Part shown: in pieces, positions 1 to 6,652 of the stretch | How the letters are laid out: each line of letters opens with the position of its first letter | How positions within the stretch are numbered: position 1 is the stretch's first letter | NCBI GenBank assembly: GCA_016874945.1 | Contig: VGSO01000088.1 | Span: 1-9,724, forward strand | Origin: Deltaproteobacteria bacterium | GTDB lineage: Bacteria; Desulfobacterota; Desulfobaccia; Desulfobaccales; 0-14-0-80-60-11 | Direction: 5' to 3' | DNA length: 9,724 bases | Notes under the pieces: generated by a model | The model's database searches: none | What the model saw: only the letters and a program-made list of their open reading frames with translations | What the model was told of the DNA's origin: nothing | Program-made: the position numbers and the translations under genes

Positions 1-1407
1 GTCGGGCTTCACCGGCGGCTTCACCGGCGGCTTCACCGGGGGTTTGGGCAGGGTCTTGATCTGATTCTCCATTTTGGGAGTCAGCTTCTGGGTGGACTTG
101 GGGGGCAGCTTATCCAGCCCCGGGGCTTTGTTGATGGGCACCGGGGGCTTGGGTGTCAGTTTAGCCAGTTTGGTGGGCGGCAGCGGCTTGACGTCCTTGG
201 GCGACTTCACCACGTGAGGGTTGCCGAGGCCCTTGATGTTTTTCACGTCTTTGCCCTTGATATGGGTCACCGGCGGCAAGGGTTTCCCCTTCACCAGGGA
301 CGTGGGCGTGATATTTGCGATATTGACGTTTTTATTGATGACGGTGTTGTTGACCACGTTTTTGATATTGGTGATGTTGGTGGTGTTAACATTGACGGTC
401 TTGGTGATATTTACCGAGCTGATATGCGTCACCCTGGAGATATACGGAATGGGCGGCCCCCAACTATATGCCCCAACTATGGCGGCAATGGCCAGGGGCG
501 CCGCAATGAGAGGCGTGGGCAGACAGGCTATGCACGAGGCGTAGTTGATCACCGGCGCGGTTTGCTCATAGCACACCGGAACATAAGCCGGAGGCGCCAG
601 GCAGGATATGCAGTTGGCGTAAGAAAACGAAGGGGTGTAAGGCTGTCCGAACCCTGGGAGCATTTGGGGAGCTGAAACAAAAGTATAACATGGGATACAG
701 GGTTCGGGGACCGCAGGCGGATAGTATGTGGGCTCCACCGGCACCGGATAGTCCGGCGGCGGGGGGGCCGGGTAGAGCGGTTCAGGGAAATAGGCGGGTT
801 CCGTGACCGGCGGCTCGTAAACCGGCTCTGTAACCGGCGCGGGCGTCACCGGAATTGGCGGCGCCACCGGCGGGGGCGTCACCGGAATTGGCGGCGGCGC
901 CACCGGCGGGGGCGCGGTCACCTCTTCCGGCATGGCGATGCTGGTGGCCGGGGTTATTTTGGGAGGCGGTACGGGGGCCCAGCCCACATAATCGTCACTG
1001 GTCTTAAAGACCACGGTGTTGGGATACCAGGTAGTGCCCGGCACCCAGATCCAGCGGCCTTCCCGGTTAATGGCGCAGTTGCCGTAGTGGTAAGTGGCCC
1101 AGGCCCAGGGTTCCTCGCTTTCAAAGATAAAACCCTGTTCAACGATGTTCCACCGGCCATCCACATAGAACCGATATGTCTCATCGTAAGTCTTGGGCGG
1201 CTCTATGCCGGGATTCTGGGTGGGGTACCAGGCCGGACCGTAGTCCGGGTCTTCATACCAGGTTCCGTAATTAGTCAATTCTTCATAGAAAATGGCCGCT
1301 TCATCCCATCCGGCTTGGGCCGGCTGGGACGCGCCGGTGACCAGCATCAGGCAAAGCCCCAGGGTCACCGCAAACAGGAAGGGTGCAAGAATTTTTCGCG
1401 ATTTCAT
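1..1407 (-). CDS. Exported Trp/Pro-rich protein, DUF6600-like (3' end outside window)
   Basis: The frame is open from ATG at 1407 to the window edge, giving 469 codons with no stop. AGGAG at 1413-1417 supports the start. Residues 1-32 form a signal peptide (basic start, hydrophobic core, AQA before G33). Residues 36-150 are rich in Trp and Tyr (FYEELTNYGTW, EPWAWATYHYGN, YVGWAPVPPP), matching from memory the DUF6600 family of exported proteins of unknown function. A Pro-rich stretch follows (about 147-236), then three CxxC motifs (237-240, 266-269, 292-295), none followed by His, so not c-type haem sites. Residues 333-365 are Asn/Val/Thr-rich, and the tail is a Pro/Lys-rich linker ending in PPVK repeats. 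It is a diverged tandem paralogue of the gene at 1626-3143. The periplasmic or surface location is inferred from the signal peptide; the function is unknown. Confidence 0.85.
   Translation of the reverse strand, partial: MKSRKILAPFLFAVTLGLCLMLVTGASQPAQAGWDEAAIFYEELTNYGTWYEDPDYGPAWYPTQNPGIEPPKTYDETYRFYVDGRWNIVEQGFIFESEEPWAWATYHYGNCAINREGRWIWVPGTTWYPNTVVFKTSDDYVGWAPVPPPKITPATSIAMPEEVTAPPPVAPPPIPVTPPPVAPPIPVTPAPVTEPVYEPPVTEPAYFPEPLYPAPPPPDYPVPVEPTYYPPAVPEPCIPCYTFVSAPQMLPGFGQPYTPSFSYANCISCLAPPAYVPVCYEQTAPVINYASCIACLPTPLIAAPLAIAAIVGAYSWGPPIPYISRVTHISSVNITKTVNVNTTNITNIKNVVNNTVINKNVNIANITPTSLVKGKPLPPVTHIKGKDVKNIKGLGNPHVVKSPKDVKPLPPTKLAKLTPKPPVPINKAPGLDKLPPKSTQKLTPKMENQIKTLPKPPVKPPVKPPVKPD
5..40. repeat. 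12-bp tandem repeat, three copies, coding PPVK
   Basis: The unit ggcttcaccggc occurs three times in a row, the last copy differing in its final base. Read on the minus strand it encodes the repeated Pro-Pro-Val-Lys at the visible end of the truncated gene. Such in-frame units can change copy number without breaking the frame. Confidence 0.85.
841..896. repeat. Direct repeat with 33-bp period in Pro-rich region
   Basis: A 23-bp segment at 841-863 recurs exactly at 874-896. On the minus strand it encodes a repeated IPVTP-type Pro/Val block inside the first exported protein. It is an internal in-frame duplication, not a mobile repeat. Confidence 0.75.
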
Positions 1408-1467
1408 AAACACTCCTGATAAAAGTTAGAAAACCCTGTCACATCCACCACGTACCCTTGAATAATT

Positions 1468-1498
1468 GCACATAATTATTGTGCTCTTACCTTAGCAC
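1468..1498 (-). promoter_or_regulatory. Two overlapping interrupted dyads upstream of the first exported-protein gene
   Basis: On the minus strand the order is GTGCT-(8 nt)-AGCAC (1481-1498) followed by GCACA-(7 nt)-TGTGC (1468-1484), sharing the GCAC/GTGC arm. They lie 61-91 bp upstream of the ATG at 1407, where a promoter or operator would be expected. They could be a regulator site or two mutually exclusive RNA stems in the leader. I see no clear -35/-10 pair nearby, so the role is open. Confidence 0.35.
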
Positions 1499-1581
1499 TA
1501 ATAAAGTTGGGTGACTACAAAAAAATTATCTACTCCGCGGGTAAGGTTAACATTTTCTTGGGTAAGCTCCGGAGAGGAGGT

Positions 1582-1607
1582 CCGTGGCCGCCATCTGGCG
1601 GCCACGG
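1582..1607 (-). terminator. Strong 11-bp hairpin after the second exported-protein gene
   Basis: CCGTGGCCGCC and GGCGGCCACGG pair perfectly around a 4-nt loop, 18 bp past the TAA at 1626. No U-tract follows on the minus strand, so this is not a textbook intrinsic terminator. It may stop or attenuate transcription into the next paralogue, or protect the 3' end of the upstream mRNA. Confidence 0.5.
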
Positions 1608-1625
1608 GGTGTCATGCAGCTCCCT

Positions 1626-3143
1626 TTACTGGGGTAGCTGCTTCTTCTGCTGCTGGGGCTTCGGTTTCTCCTGCTGCCCCGGCTGCTGGGGCGGCGCCTG
1701 CGGTTTCATGGGCGCCGGCGGCCGCACCTGGGGCTGAGGCTGGGTCCTGGGCGCTGGCGCCGGCCGGGGGGCAGGCTGCTGCATCACCGGAGACCGGGGC
1801 TGTCCATTGGAAGGCGCCGGCCGGGCTTTGAAGCGCTCAGGCGGAGGTCCGGGCTTCACGGCCGGAGGCCCAGAAGGCGGAACCGCGGACGGAGGCCCTG
1901 GTTTTATAGCCGGAGGCCTGGCCGGCGGAACCCCAGTGGGAGGTCCCGGCTTTACGGCTGGCGGCCCGACTTTGGGCCCCACCGGCGGAGCGCCGGGCTT
2001 CATCTCTCGAGGCGCCGGACCCATTTTGGCCGCGGGCGCCGGAGCCTTCTGGATTTCCTGGCGCATCTTGGGAGTTACCTGGTGCGCCGCCCCGGAAGGC
2101 AGGCCCATCCCGCGCACCCGCTCAGGCGGTTGGGCCGGAAGCGGGGCCGCCTTGGGAATTTGCTGGGTCAGCCGGGGTACGTTTTTGGGAACCGGCGCCA
2201 CGTTGGGCCGGGCTATTTGGGTTATGTTTACGTTGGTCGCCGGTTTCACCCGGGGCAAAGGTTGGCCTTGCGCCAGGGCCGCCGGGGTGATTTGGCGGAT
2301 AGCCGCGTTCCGGTTGATTACCGTCGCCGGAGCCGTCACATTGACCATCTTAGTGACGTTTACCGTCTTAATGTAATTGTTAATGGTCACCTGCTGGATC
2401 CGGGTCACCCGGGAGACGTAGGGGATGGGCGGCCCGAACGCGAAGAACGCCCGGGGGTGGAAGGGGTTAACCACGTAGTTGGTGAGAAACACCGTCCGGG
2501 GGAAAAGCACCGGAACGTAAGTCACCGGCGCCAGGCAGCCGCAGCCGTTATAGGAATAGCTGGGGACATAGGGCTGGCCGAAGCCCAGGAGGAATTGGGC
2601 GGCCCGGGCGAAAATCCAAAACGGCGCGGTGATGAGATCGATGGGCGATACCCCCGGAGCATACCCGCCGGGGGGATAATAACCCGGAGGCGGGACATAG
2701 TTGGGAGGCGGCATGGGCGCCCAGCCGACGTACGAGGCGTCCACCGCCGCGGTTTCCGGGCTGGTCCGCCAGGTCACGGTGTTGGGATACCAGGTGCGGC
2801 CCGGAACCCAGCACCAACCGTAATGGGGGGTGGGCATCCAGTTGCCGTAATGGTAGGTGGCCCAAGCCCAGGGTTCGTGGGATTCGAAGACGTAACCCTG
2901 GGAGGTGGGGGTCCAGCGGCCGTTGGTGTATGGCCGCCAGTCTTCGTCCACCCCCCTGGGGTGCCAGACGGGGCCGTAGTTCTCGTAATCCACCCATTCC
3001 CCGTGCTGGGTCAGTTCCTCGTAAAACATGGCAGCATCTTCCATGTCGGCCCTGGCCGGCGGGGATAAACCCGGCGCCAAGACCAGGATAACCGCCAGGG
3101 CAATTGCGGCTTTGAGCCGGTTAATTTTTGGCCTTGGAGTCAT
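1626..3143 (-). CDS. Exported Trp/Pro-rich protein, DUF6600-like
   Basis: This 505-residue protein starts at an ATG with AAGGAG at 3150-3155, six bases away. Residues 1-32 form a signal peptide ending PARA before D33. The Trp/Tyr-rich domain (about 36-150) contains FYEELTQHGEWVDY, GRWTPTSQGYVFES, EPWAWATYHYGNW, GWCWVPGRTWYPN and YVGWAPMPPP. A Pro/Tyr/Gly linker and the motif GFGQPYVPSYSYNGCGC follow, then an Asn/Val-rich segment (PPIPYVSRVTR onward). The C-terminal third is almost entirely Pro/Gln/Lys/Arg with imperfect repeats of PPAVKPGPP, which suggests a disordered region. It shares domain order and many motifs with the gene downstream at 1-1407 but lacks its three CxxC motifs, having only CGC. 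The export and the family resemblance are well supported; the function is not known. Confidence 0.87.
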   Translation of the reverse strand: MTPRPKINRLKAAIALAVILVLAPGLSPPARADMEDAAMFYEELTQHGEWVDYENYGPVWHPRGVDEDWRPYTNGRWTPTSQGYVFESHEPWAWATYHYGNWMPTPHYGWCWVPGRTWYPNTVTWRTSPETAAVDASYVGWAPMPPPNYVPPPGYYPPGGYAPGVSPIDLITAPFWIFARAAQFLLGFGQPYVPSYSYNGCGCLAPVTYVPVLFPRTVFLTNYVVNPFHPRAFFAFGPPIPYVSRVTRIQQVTINNYIKTVNVTKMVNVTAPATVINRNAAIRQITPAALAQGQPLPRVKPATNVNITQIARPNVAPVPKNVPRLTQQIPKAAPLPAQPPERVRGMGLPSGAAHQVTPKMRQEIQKAPAPAAKMGPAPREMKPGAPPVGPKVGPPAVKPGPPTGVPPARPPAIKPGPPSAVPPSGPPAVKPGPPPERFKARPAPSNGQPRSPVMQQPAPRPAPAPRTQPQPQVRPPAPMKPQAPPQQPGQQEKPKPQQQKKQLPQ

Positions 3144-3202
3144 CTTGTTCTCCTTAACTCTTAATGGAAAGTATCTTTTCTTTCATTATGTTAGACAAGG
3201 AT

Positions 3203-3238
3203 GGAATTCATTATATTAATGGGGCGAAAAAATGTTTT
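3203..3238 (-). promoter_or_regulatory. Possible sigma70-type promoter for the second exported-protein gene
   Basis: A perfect TATAAT lies at 3210-3215 on the minus strand, about 67 bp upstream of the ATG at 3143. At 17-bp spacing the -35 hexamer would be AAAACA (3233-3238), a weak match. The region is AT-rich compared with its surroundings. Start of transcription would be near 3203. Confidence 0.4.
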
Positions 3239-3330
3239 TAAGGGGGGCGGCCGGTAGCGGGACCGGGCCGTTTAATTCTTGGGGACAGACTCACCTGGGC
3301 CATTGACCCACCCGTAAATAATGAAACGGA

Positions 3331-3367
3331 TTTGGTAGCACAGCGCGGCCTTGAGGCCGCAACCAAA
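3331..3367. repeat. Hairpin repeat, variant of the gtagcacag family
   Basis: GCGGCCT-TG-AGGCCGC (3345-3360) is a 7-bp stem with a 2-base loop, enclosed by outer arms TTTGGT (3331-3336) and ACCAAA (3362-3367). It begins with gtagcacag (3335-3343), the same nine bases that open the copies at 3449 and 6400, so it looks like a diverged member of the same interspersed family. Confidence 0.55.
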
Positions 3368-3448
3368 CTAAAAAATGACCTAATTACTTTAATCAAATCA
3401 AGGTGTTACAGGCAAAATCTTCGCGAAAAAACCAGAAACTCGGATTCA

Positions 3449-3475
3449 GTAGCACAGGCTTTCCAGCCTGTGCCG
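3449..3475. repeat. REP-like hairpin repeat, copy 1
   Basis: This 27-bp segment is identical to 6400-6426. Its core is a 9-bp perfect stem, GCACAGGCT and AGCCTGTGC, with a TTCC loop (3452-3473). Short GC-rich palindromes scattered between genes are typical of REP elements, which are often spread by REP-associated tyrosine transposases. No such transposase is present in this window. Confidence 0.75.
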
Positions 3476-3516
3476 CCTGGAACTTTTTTAGCAGTCTGGA
3501 TGCTTGCTACCGGCGG

Positions 3517-3925
3517 TTATTCCTTCAGCAGCAAAAACCGGCTGGTCCCCGAGGCGATGCGCCGGCCGTCGGAGAGGCGGATAATCTCCGCCGCGGCCTG
3601 GCGGCGGCTGCCGTTGGGGGTTTTAAGGACGCCCCGGACTTTGACCCTCTCCTCCGGTCTCAGGGGCTCATGGAAGCGCACTTCCATCCCCAGGGTCAGG
3701 CCCGGCCCCGCAAAGCGCCACACCGCGTGGGCCATCATTTCGTCCAGCAGGGTGGAAAGCAGCCCACCGTGAATGACGCCGGCCCAGCCCTGGTATTCCT
3801 TGGGGAGAGAGAGCTCCGTTTCCGCGGCCTGGTCTTCTTCCAGGTACTTCACCTTAATTTTCAGCCCGAGGGGGTTTTCCTTGCCGCAGACGAAGCAGTA
3901 GCTGTCGGCCTGGGGGGGTTGTCAT
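3517..3925 (-). CDS. PaaI-like hotdog thioesterase with a frameshifted start region
   Basis: The core matches the PaaI/4HBT hotdog acyl-CoA thioesterase family: a CFVCGKENPLGL opening, then KEYQGWAGVIHGGLLSTLLD containing the HGG active-site segment, then a beta-rich half ending SGTSRFLLLKE. The reading frame holding these motifs extends back to about 3921, but its only in-frame conventional start is GTG at 3852, which would cut off the CFVCGKENP motif. The natural ATG at 3923-3925 is out of frame by one base because of a run of seven C (3912-3918). With six C it would read MTTPQADSYCFVCGKENP, about 135 residues, normal for the family. No good ribosome site lies at usual spacing before this ATG. 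The gene follows the AT-rich exonuclease gene by 11 bp. Likely substrate: a short or aromatic acyl-CoA, not determined here. Confidence 0.78.
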
Positions 3926-3936
3926 AGGCAAATATT

Positions 3937-4542
3937 TTAAAACCCCTCTTCATAAAATTTCTGAAAATTTGTGAAATTCGAAAACCCATTTTCTTCTAAT
4001 ACTTTTAACATTTTAATAAAAACCTTGGCAGTAGCAAGAGCATCATGCAATGCTCTATGCGGATTGCTATTTACAACCCTCCATCTATTACAAATGGCTT
4101 TCAATGCATGTTTGTTGCGTGCTTTTGGATGAATTAATTTTGAAATGCTATAAGTACTAAAGTGATATAGTTTATTATCATTAATTAAAAAGAATTTAAC
4201 TGCACATCTAATATCACATTTATTTGTGCTATCCTCAATGAAAACGCCTTGCATTATAATTTTTTTAACCTCTTTTCTTATTTCAGCCAAAGATGGTGCA
4301 TCTTCTAACATTTCATTTGTAATATTCATCTCATTCTCAGCATAAGGCGGGATTGGTTTGGTAGGTTTAATAAGGCTTTCATATACATCATTTTTCTGAA
4401 TTATTCCTTCCCTGATTGGGACGATGCCTATTTCAATTGGCTCAGGATTTTTGACTTTTCTTACCCATTCGAAATCAATTATATTCCAAGGAATATTCCA
4501 TATACTAGTATTGCCATGAATGTAATCAAGATAAGTTGCCAT
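3937..4542 (-). CDS. DnaQ-like 3'-5' exonuclease (DEDDh family), AT-rich
   Basis: This 201-residue protein has the layout of a DEDDh exonuclease. Exo I is IIDFEWVRK with D23 and E25, followed by EPIEIGIVPI, the usual beta strand of this fold. The segment KPTKPIPP...NITNEMLEDAPSL matches the conserved stretch before Exo II. Exo II is degenerate (EDSTNKCDIRCA, D110 in place of the usual HNAxFD), and Exo III is PHRALHDALATAKVF with H162 and D167. All five metal or catalytic residues can therefore be assigned, though D110 is less certain. Such proteins trim DNA or RNA 3' ends in repair, proofreading or phage-related roles. AGGAAG sits about 10 bases before the ATG. Base composition is strikingly AT-rich between roughly 3922 and 4610 compared with both neighbours, which suggests recent acquisition. 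Confidence 0.75.
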   Translation of the reverse strand: MATYLDYIHGNTSIWNIPWNIIDFEWVRKVKNPEPIEIGIVPIREGIIQKNDVYESLIKPTKPIPPYAENEMNITNEMLEDAPSLAEIRKEVKKIIMQGVFIEDSTNKCDIRCAVKFFLINDNKLYHFSTYSISKLIHPKARNKHALKAICNRWRVVNSNPHRALHDALATAKVFIKMLKVLEENGFSNFTNFQKFYEEGF

Positions 4543-4592
4543 TTTCTCTGCTTCCTATAATTTTGTATGCTAAAAGTAACATGAACTTAAAA

Positions 4593-6065
4593 TTAGTTTA
4601 ATTTTTTTCGCGTTAACTTTAGTAAGGTGGCAATCTGTTCGGAAAAGTCAGCGGTTTTTTTCTCCGGGTCCGCGGTTTTCGGGGAAATGAGCTGGGGCCG
4701 GTTCTGGAACTCGGGTTTGGGGGTCACCTCGAACTCCGGCGGAAAGGTATTGTCGAAATACATCTGCTGGAAGCCGATGAACTTGAGATGGTGCGCGGTG
4801 GCGTCCAGGACCGCGATCTCGTCTTTGCCCACCGCGCCCTGGCTCAGGGCCGCCCGGAAGCCCGCCAAAGATTCGCCCCCCTGGGTGCAGGCGATGTGGC
4901 CGTGGCGGTTGGCCAGGAGCATGGAATCCATGATTTCCTGTTCGGTGACCTCCACCACCAGCACCGCTTCTTTGCCCGCCCGGCGGGTGTATTCCTCCAC
5001 CAGGCGGATGACCCGGGGCATGGACACGGGGTTGCCGATCATGGCCGCCTGGGCCACGCTGGCCTGCACCGTCACCGGCGTGAAGACGCGCTTGGTTTTG
5101 TCCGGCTGGGCGTAGTAGCGGAATACCGGGTCGGCGTGCACCGATTGGACCCCCACCACCCGGGGCAGGGCCTCGATGATCCCTAAGTCGTGGAGCCTTA
5201 AGAACCCCTGCATGATGGCGGTGATGTTGCCGGCGTTGCCGATGGGCACCACCACAACTTTCCCCGCCACGTCATAGTCGAACCCCTGGGCGATCTCGTA
5301 GGCATAGGACTCCTGGCCCCGGATGCGCCAGGAGTTCTTGGAGTTCAGCAGGGCCACCTGGTAATTATCCGCCAGGGCCTCCACCACCTTCATGCAGTCG
5401 TCAAAGACGCCGGGGATTTCCAGCACCCGGGCGCCGCTGCCCAGGGGTTGGGACAATTGCTGGGGCGTCACCTTGCCGTGGGGCAGGAGCACCGCGGAGG
5501 CCACCTTGTCCCCCAGATACGCGGCGTACAGGGCCGCGGCCGCGGAGGTGTCGCCGGTGGAGGCGCAGATGGCCAGGATCTTTCCCGCGCCGGGCTTCCC
5601 GGCCAGGTGGTTCAGGTAGCTCAAGGCCGCGGCCATGCCCCGGTCCTTGAAGGAGGCGCTGGGGTTCTGGCCGTCGTTCTTATAGTAAAAGGCCGCGCCC
5701 ACCTCATCTCTCAGGCGGTTATTGGCCGCCACCTGGGGAGTGTGGCCCTCGCCCAGATAGATAATATCTTTCAGTGGGATGACCGGGGCGATGAGTTCAT
5801 AATAGAGAAAAATCCCCTTGAGGGCCGGGAGGTTGAGCATCTTGCGGTAATCAAAGAGCCGCCGCCAGAACGCGCCGGGGCGCTCTTTGAGGCGCGCCTG
5901 CGCCCTATCCTCCAGGAGCAGCAACCCCCGGCACTCCGGACAGGTGTAAAGCAGCTCCTCAATCCCATGCTCCGCCCCGCATTCCAGGCAGCGGTACACC
6001 ATGTCCCCCGCGGGCGCGGGGACGAGGTGGGGGCGGATGTCGTCGGGGAAGTCTATGGGTTTCAT
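4593..6065 (-). CDS. thrC: Threonine synthase
   Basis: The 490-residue product is a fold-type II PLP enzyme that converts O-phosphohomoserine to threonine in the cytoplasm. The N-terminus carries a zinc-ribbon-like pair, C27/C30 and C42/C45. LGEGHTP (about 104-110) is the typical substrate-side segment, and NPSASFKDRG places the PLP-binding lysine at K140. ICASTGDTSAAAA is the phosphate-binding Ser/Thr/Gly loop region, and VVPIGNAGN is a second glycine-rich cofactor loop. The length is typical of the longer threonine synthases. The ATG at 6063-6065 lacks an obvious ribosome site; AAGGGG lies about 16 bases upstream, too far to be convincing. No other threonine-pathway gene is adjacent, so it may be transcribed alone. 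Confidence 0.95.
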   Translation of the reverse strand: MKPIDFPDDIRPHLVPAPAGDMVYRCLECGAEHGIEELLYTCPECRGLLLLEDRAQARLKERPGAFWRRLFDYRKMLNLPALKGIFLYYELIAPVIPLKDIIYLGEGHTPQVAANNRLRDEVGAAFYYKNDGQNPSASFKDRGMAAALSYLNHLAGKPGAGKILAICASTGDTSAAAALYAAYLGDKVASAVLLPHGKVTPQQLSQPLGSGARVLEIPGVFDDCMKVVEALADNYQVALLNSKNSWRIRGQESYAYEIAQGFDYDVAGKVVVVPIGNAGNITAIMQGFLRLHDLGIIEALPRVVGVQSVHADPVFRYYAQPDKTKRVFTPVTVQASVAQAAMIGNPVSMPRVIRLVEEYTRRAGKEAVLVVEVTEQEIMDSMLLANRHGHIACTQGGESLAGFRAALSQGAVGKDEIAVLDATAHHLKFIGFQQMYFDNTFPPEFEVTPKPEFQNRPQLISPKTADPEKKTADFSEQIATLLKLTRKKLN

Positions 6066-6161
6066 TTTGTTTTATAAAACCCCTTGTCGTCTGGCATACT
6101 CTTGAATTGCTTCCTTTTGAGCCCGAACTTCATAAGGCATCCGCCCTTTCTTTCTTATTTA

Positions 6162-6272
6162 TTACTCGGGGAGGTCGAAAAGGGAGTGCTCCTCCAATTC
6201 CGGGTCAAGCTCCGGCTCCCCCCCTTCCAAGAGCCGGTCTATCTGCTGGCGGGCTTTTTCTTCGGGTTTCAT
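6162..6272 (-). pseudogene. Short ORF resembling the N-terminus of a type I restriction HsdR subunit
   Basis: From ATG at 6270-6272 the frame reads MKPEEKARQQIDRLLEGGEP and ends with TAA at 6162 after 36 residues. AGGAA lies at normal spacing upstream. The ARQQIDRLLE block is the usual opening of HsdR/EcoEI-type restriction subunits (ARQxID...L), but the expected AAGW continuation is replaced by an acidic tail. After the stop the same frame continues through a second start (MPYEVRAQKEAIQEY) to TAA at 6072. It may be a decayed fragment or a small gene of its own. The family link rests on about 16 residues. Confidence 0.35.
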
Positions 6273-6337
6273 GGCTTTCCTGAGCTGTAAAAGGAGAAAA
6301 CATTATACACCCATTCGGAGAAATATTTGTAATTTTG

Positions 6338-6466
6338 GAGGCTCTTGCAAAATTCATTTTGAGGCTGCGATTTTCCCATGTTGCTTAAAGAAATATCCGG
6401 TAGCACAGGCTTTCCAGCCTGTGCCGGCGCAGGCTGAAGCCTGCGGCTAAATAATTTTGCAAGAGG
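6338..6466. repeat. Possible MITE-like unit bounded by 13-bp inverted repeats
   Basis: CTCTTGCAAAATT at 6342-6354 is matched by its exact reverse complement AATTTTGCAAGAG at 6453-6465, enclosing about 98 bp that includes the REP-like hairpins at 6400-6446. A 9-bp direct match, gaggctctt, also occurs at both ends (6338-6346 and 6463-6471). It has no coding capacity and could be a small non-autonomous element or a large foldable RNA. No transposase or clean target duplication was identified. Confidence 0.45.
6400..6446. repeat. REP-like hairpin repeat, copy 2, with a second adjoining hairpin
   Basis: 6400-6426 is identical to 3449-3475 and forms a 9-bp stem with a TTCC loop (6403-6424). A second palindrome, GCAGGCT-GA-AGCCTGC (6429-6444), follows directly. 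Two hairpins back to back resemble paired REP arrangements (BIME-like). Confidence 0.7.
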
Positions 6467-6604
6467 CTCTTTGGTTAAGGTGTATTTGATCCTCGAAGAC
6501 GGGAAAAGATGTTTGGAGAAGAGAAAGCGGCAAATAAGCCTCCAAGGGCAAAGCAAACCTATTTTTGGGCTCTAAGGTGGGAGTGTGTGGGGAATGATTT
6601 TTAG

Positions 6605-6643
6605 AGCAAAAGAAAAGGGGCCAGCTTATTAAGCTAACCCCTT
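6605..6643 (-). terminator. Intrinsic terminator downstream of the tRNA 3' end
   Basis: On the minus strand AAGGGGTTAGCTT (6631-6643) pairs with AAGCTGGCCCCTT (6615-6627) around a 3-nt loop. The pairing is complete in RNA when two G-U wobbles are allowed, and it is followed by TTCTTTT. On the plus strand the same two positions are mismatches, so the signal belongs to the minus strand. It lies 10 bp past the CCA end of the tRNA fragment, as expected for a tRNA gene's own terminator. Confidence 0.75.
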
Positions 6644-6652
6644 GAATTAATA

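Larger units (their letters stand above)
3144..3516. other. Intergenic spacer with hairpins and repeats, no gene
   Basis: No credible ORF was found on either strand; the plus-strand frames here carry no recognisable protein. The spacer contains the putative promoter near 3210, a GC-rich imperfect hairpin at 3248-3270 (CGGCCGGT against ACC-G-GGCCG) that might end transcription from the thioesterase gene, and two hairpin repeats at 3331-3367 and 3449-3475. Confidence 0.6.
6066..6652. other. Junction region without an intact gene
   Basis: This stretch holds a short restriction-subunit-like ORF (6162-6272), a 22-codon in-frame ORF after its stop (6072-6140), a hairpin repeat within a 13-bp inverted repeat (6342-6465), and a terminator (6605-6643). 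Longer frames on the minus strand here cross the repeat or the tRNA fragment and have no protein character. It looks like a zone of insertions and decay beside an attachment site. Confidence 0.6.

Noticed and set aside
214..675. Long plus-strand frames opposite the first exported-protein gene
   Set aside because: They mirror the Pro/Asn-rich coding strand, show Arg/Gly/Asp-biased composition without domains, and the minus frame has a signal peptide and ribosome site.
1807..3068. Plus-strand frames of 189 and 328 codons opposite the second exported-protein gene
   Set aside because: Low-complexity Gly/Arg-rich translations are shadows of the Pro-rich minus-strand gene.
3270..3310. ttcttggggacagactcac motif as a mobile-element end
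   Set aside because: It resembles sequence often seen between bacterial genes, but no partner copy or inverted end exists in the window.
3331..3475. Possible CRISPR array from the repeated gtagcacag units
   Set aside because: Only two or three units, irregular spacing, palindromic cores and no cas genes; they fit REP-like repeats better.
3403..3927. 174-codon plus-strand frame
   Set aside because: It overlaps a REP-like repeat and lies opposite the thioesterase, whose hotdog motifs are on the minus strand.
4788..6077. Plus-strand frames opposite thrC
   Set aside because: thrC on the minus strand is unambiguous; the opposite frames are His/Arg/Gly-rich shadows.
6269..6556. 95-codon minus-strand frame
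   Set aside because: It crosses the REP-like hairpins and the 13-bp inverted repeat and has no protein-like features.
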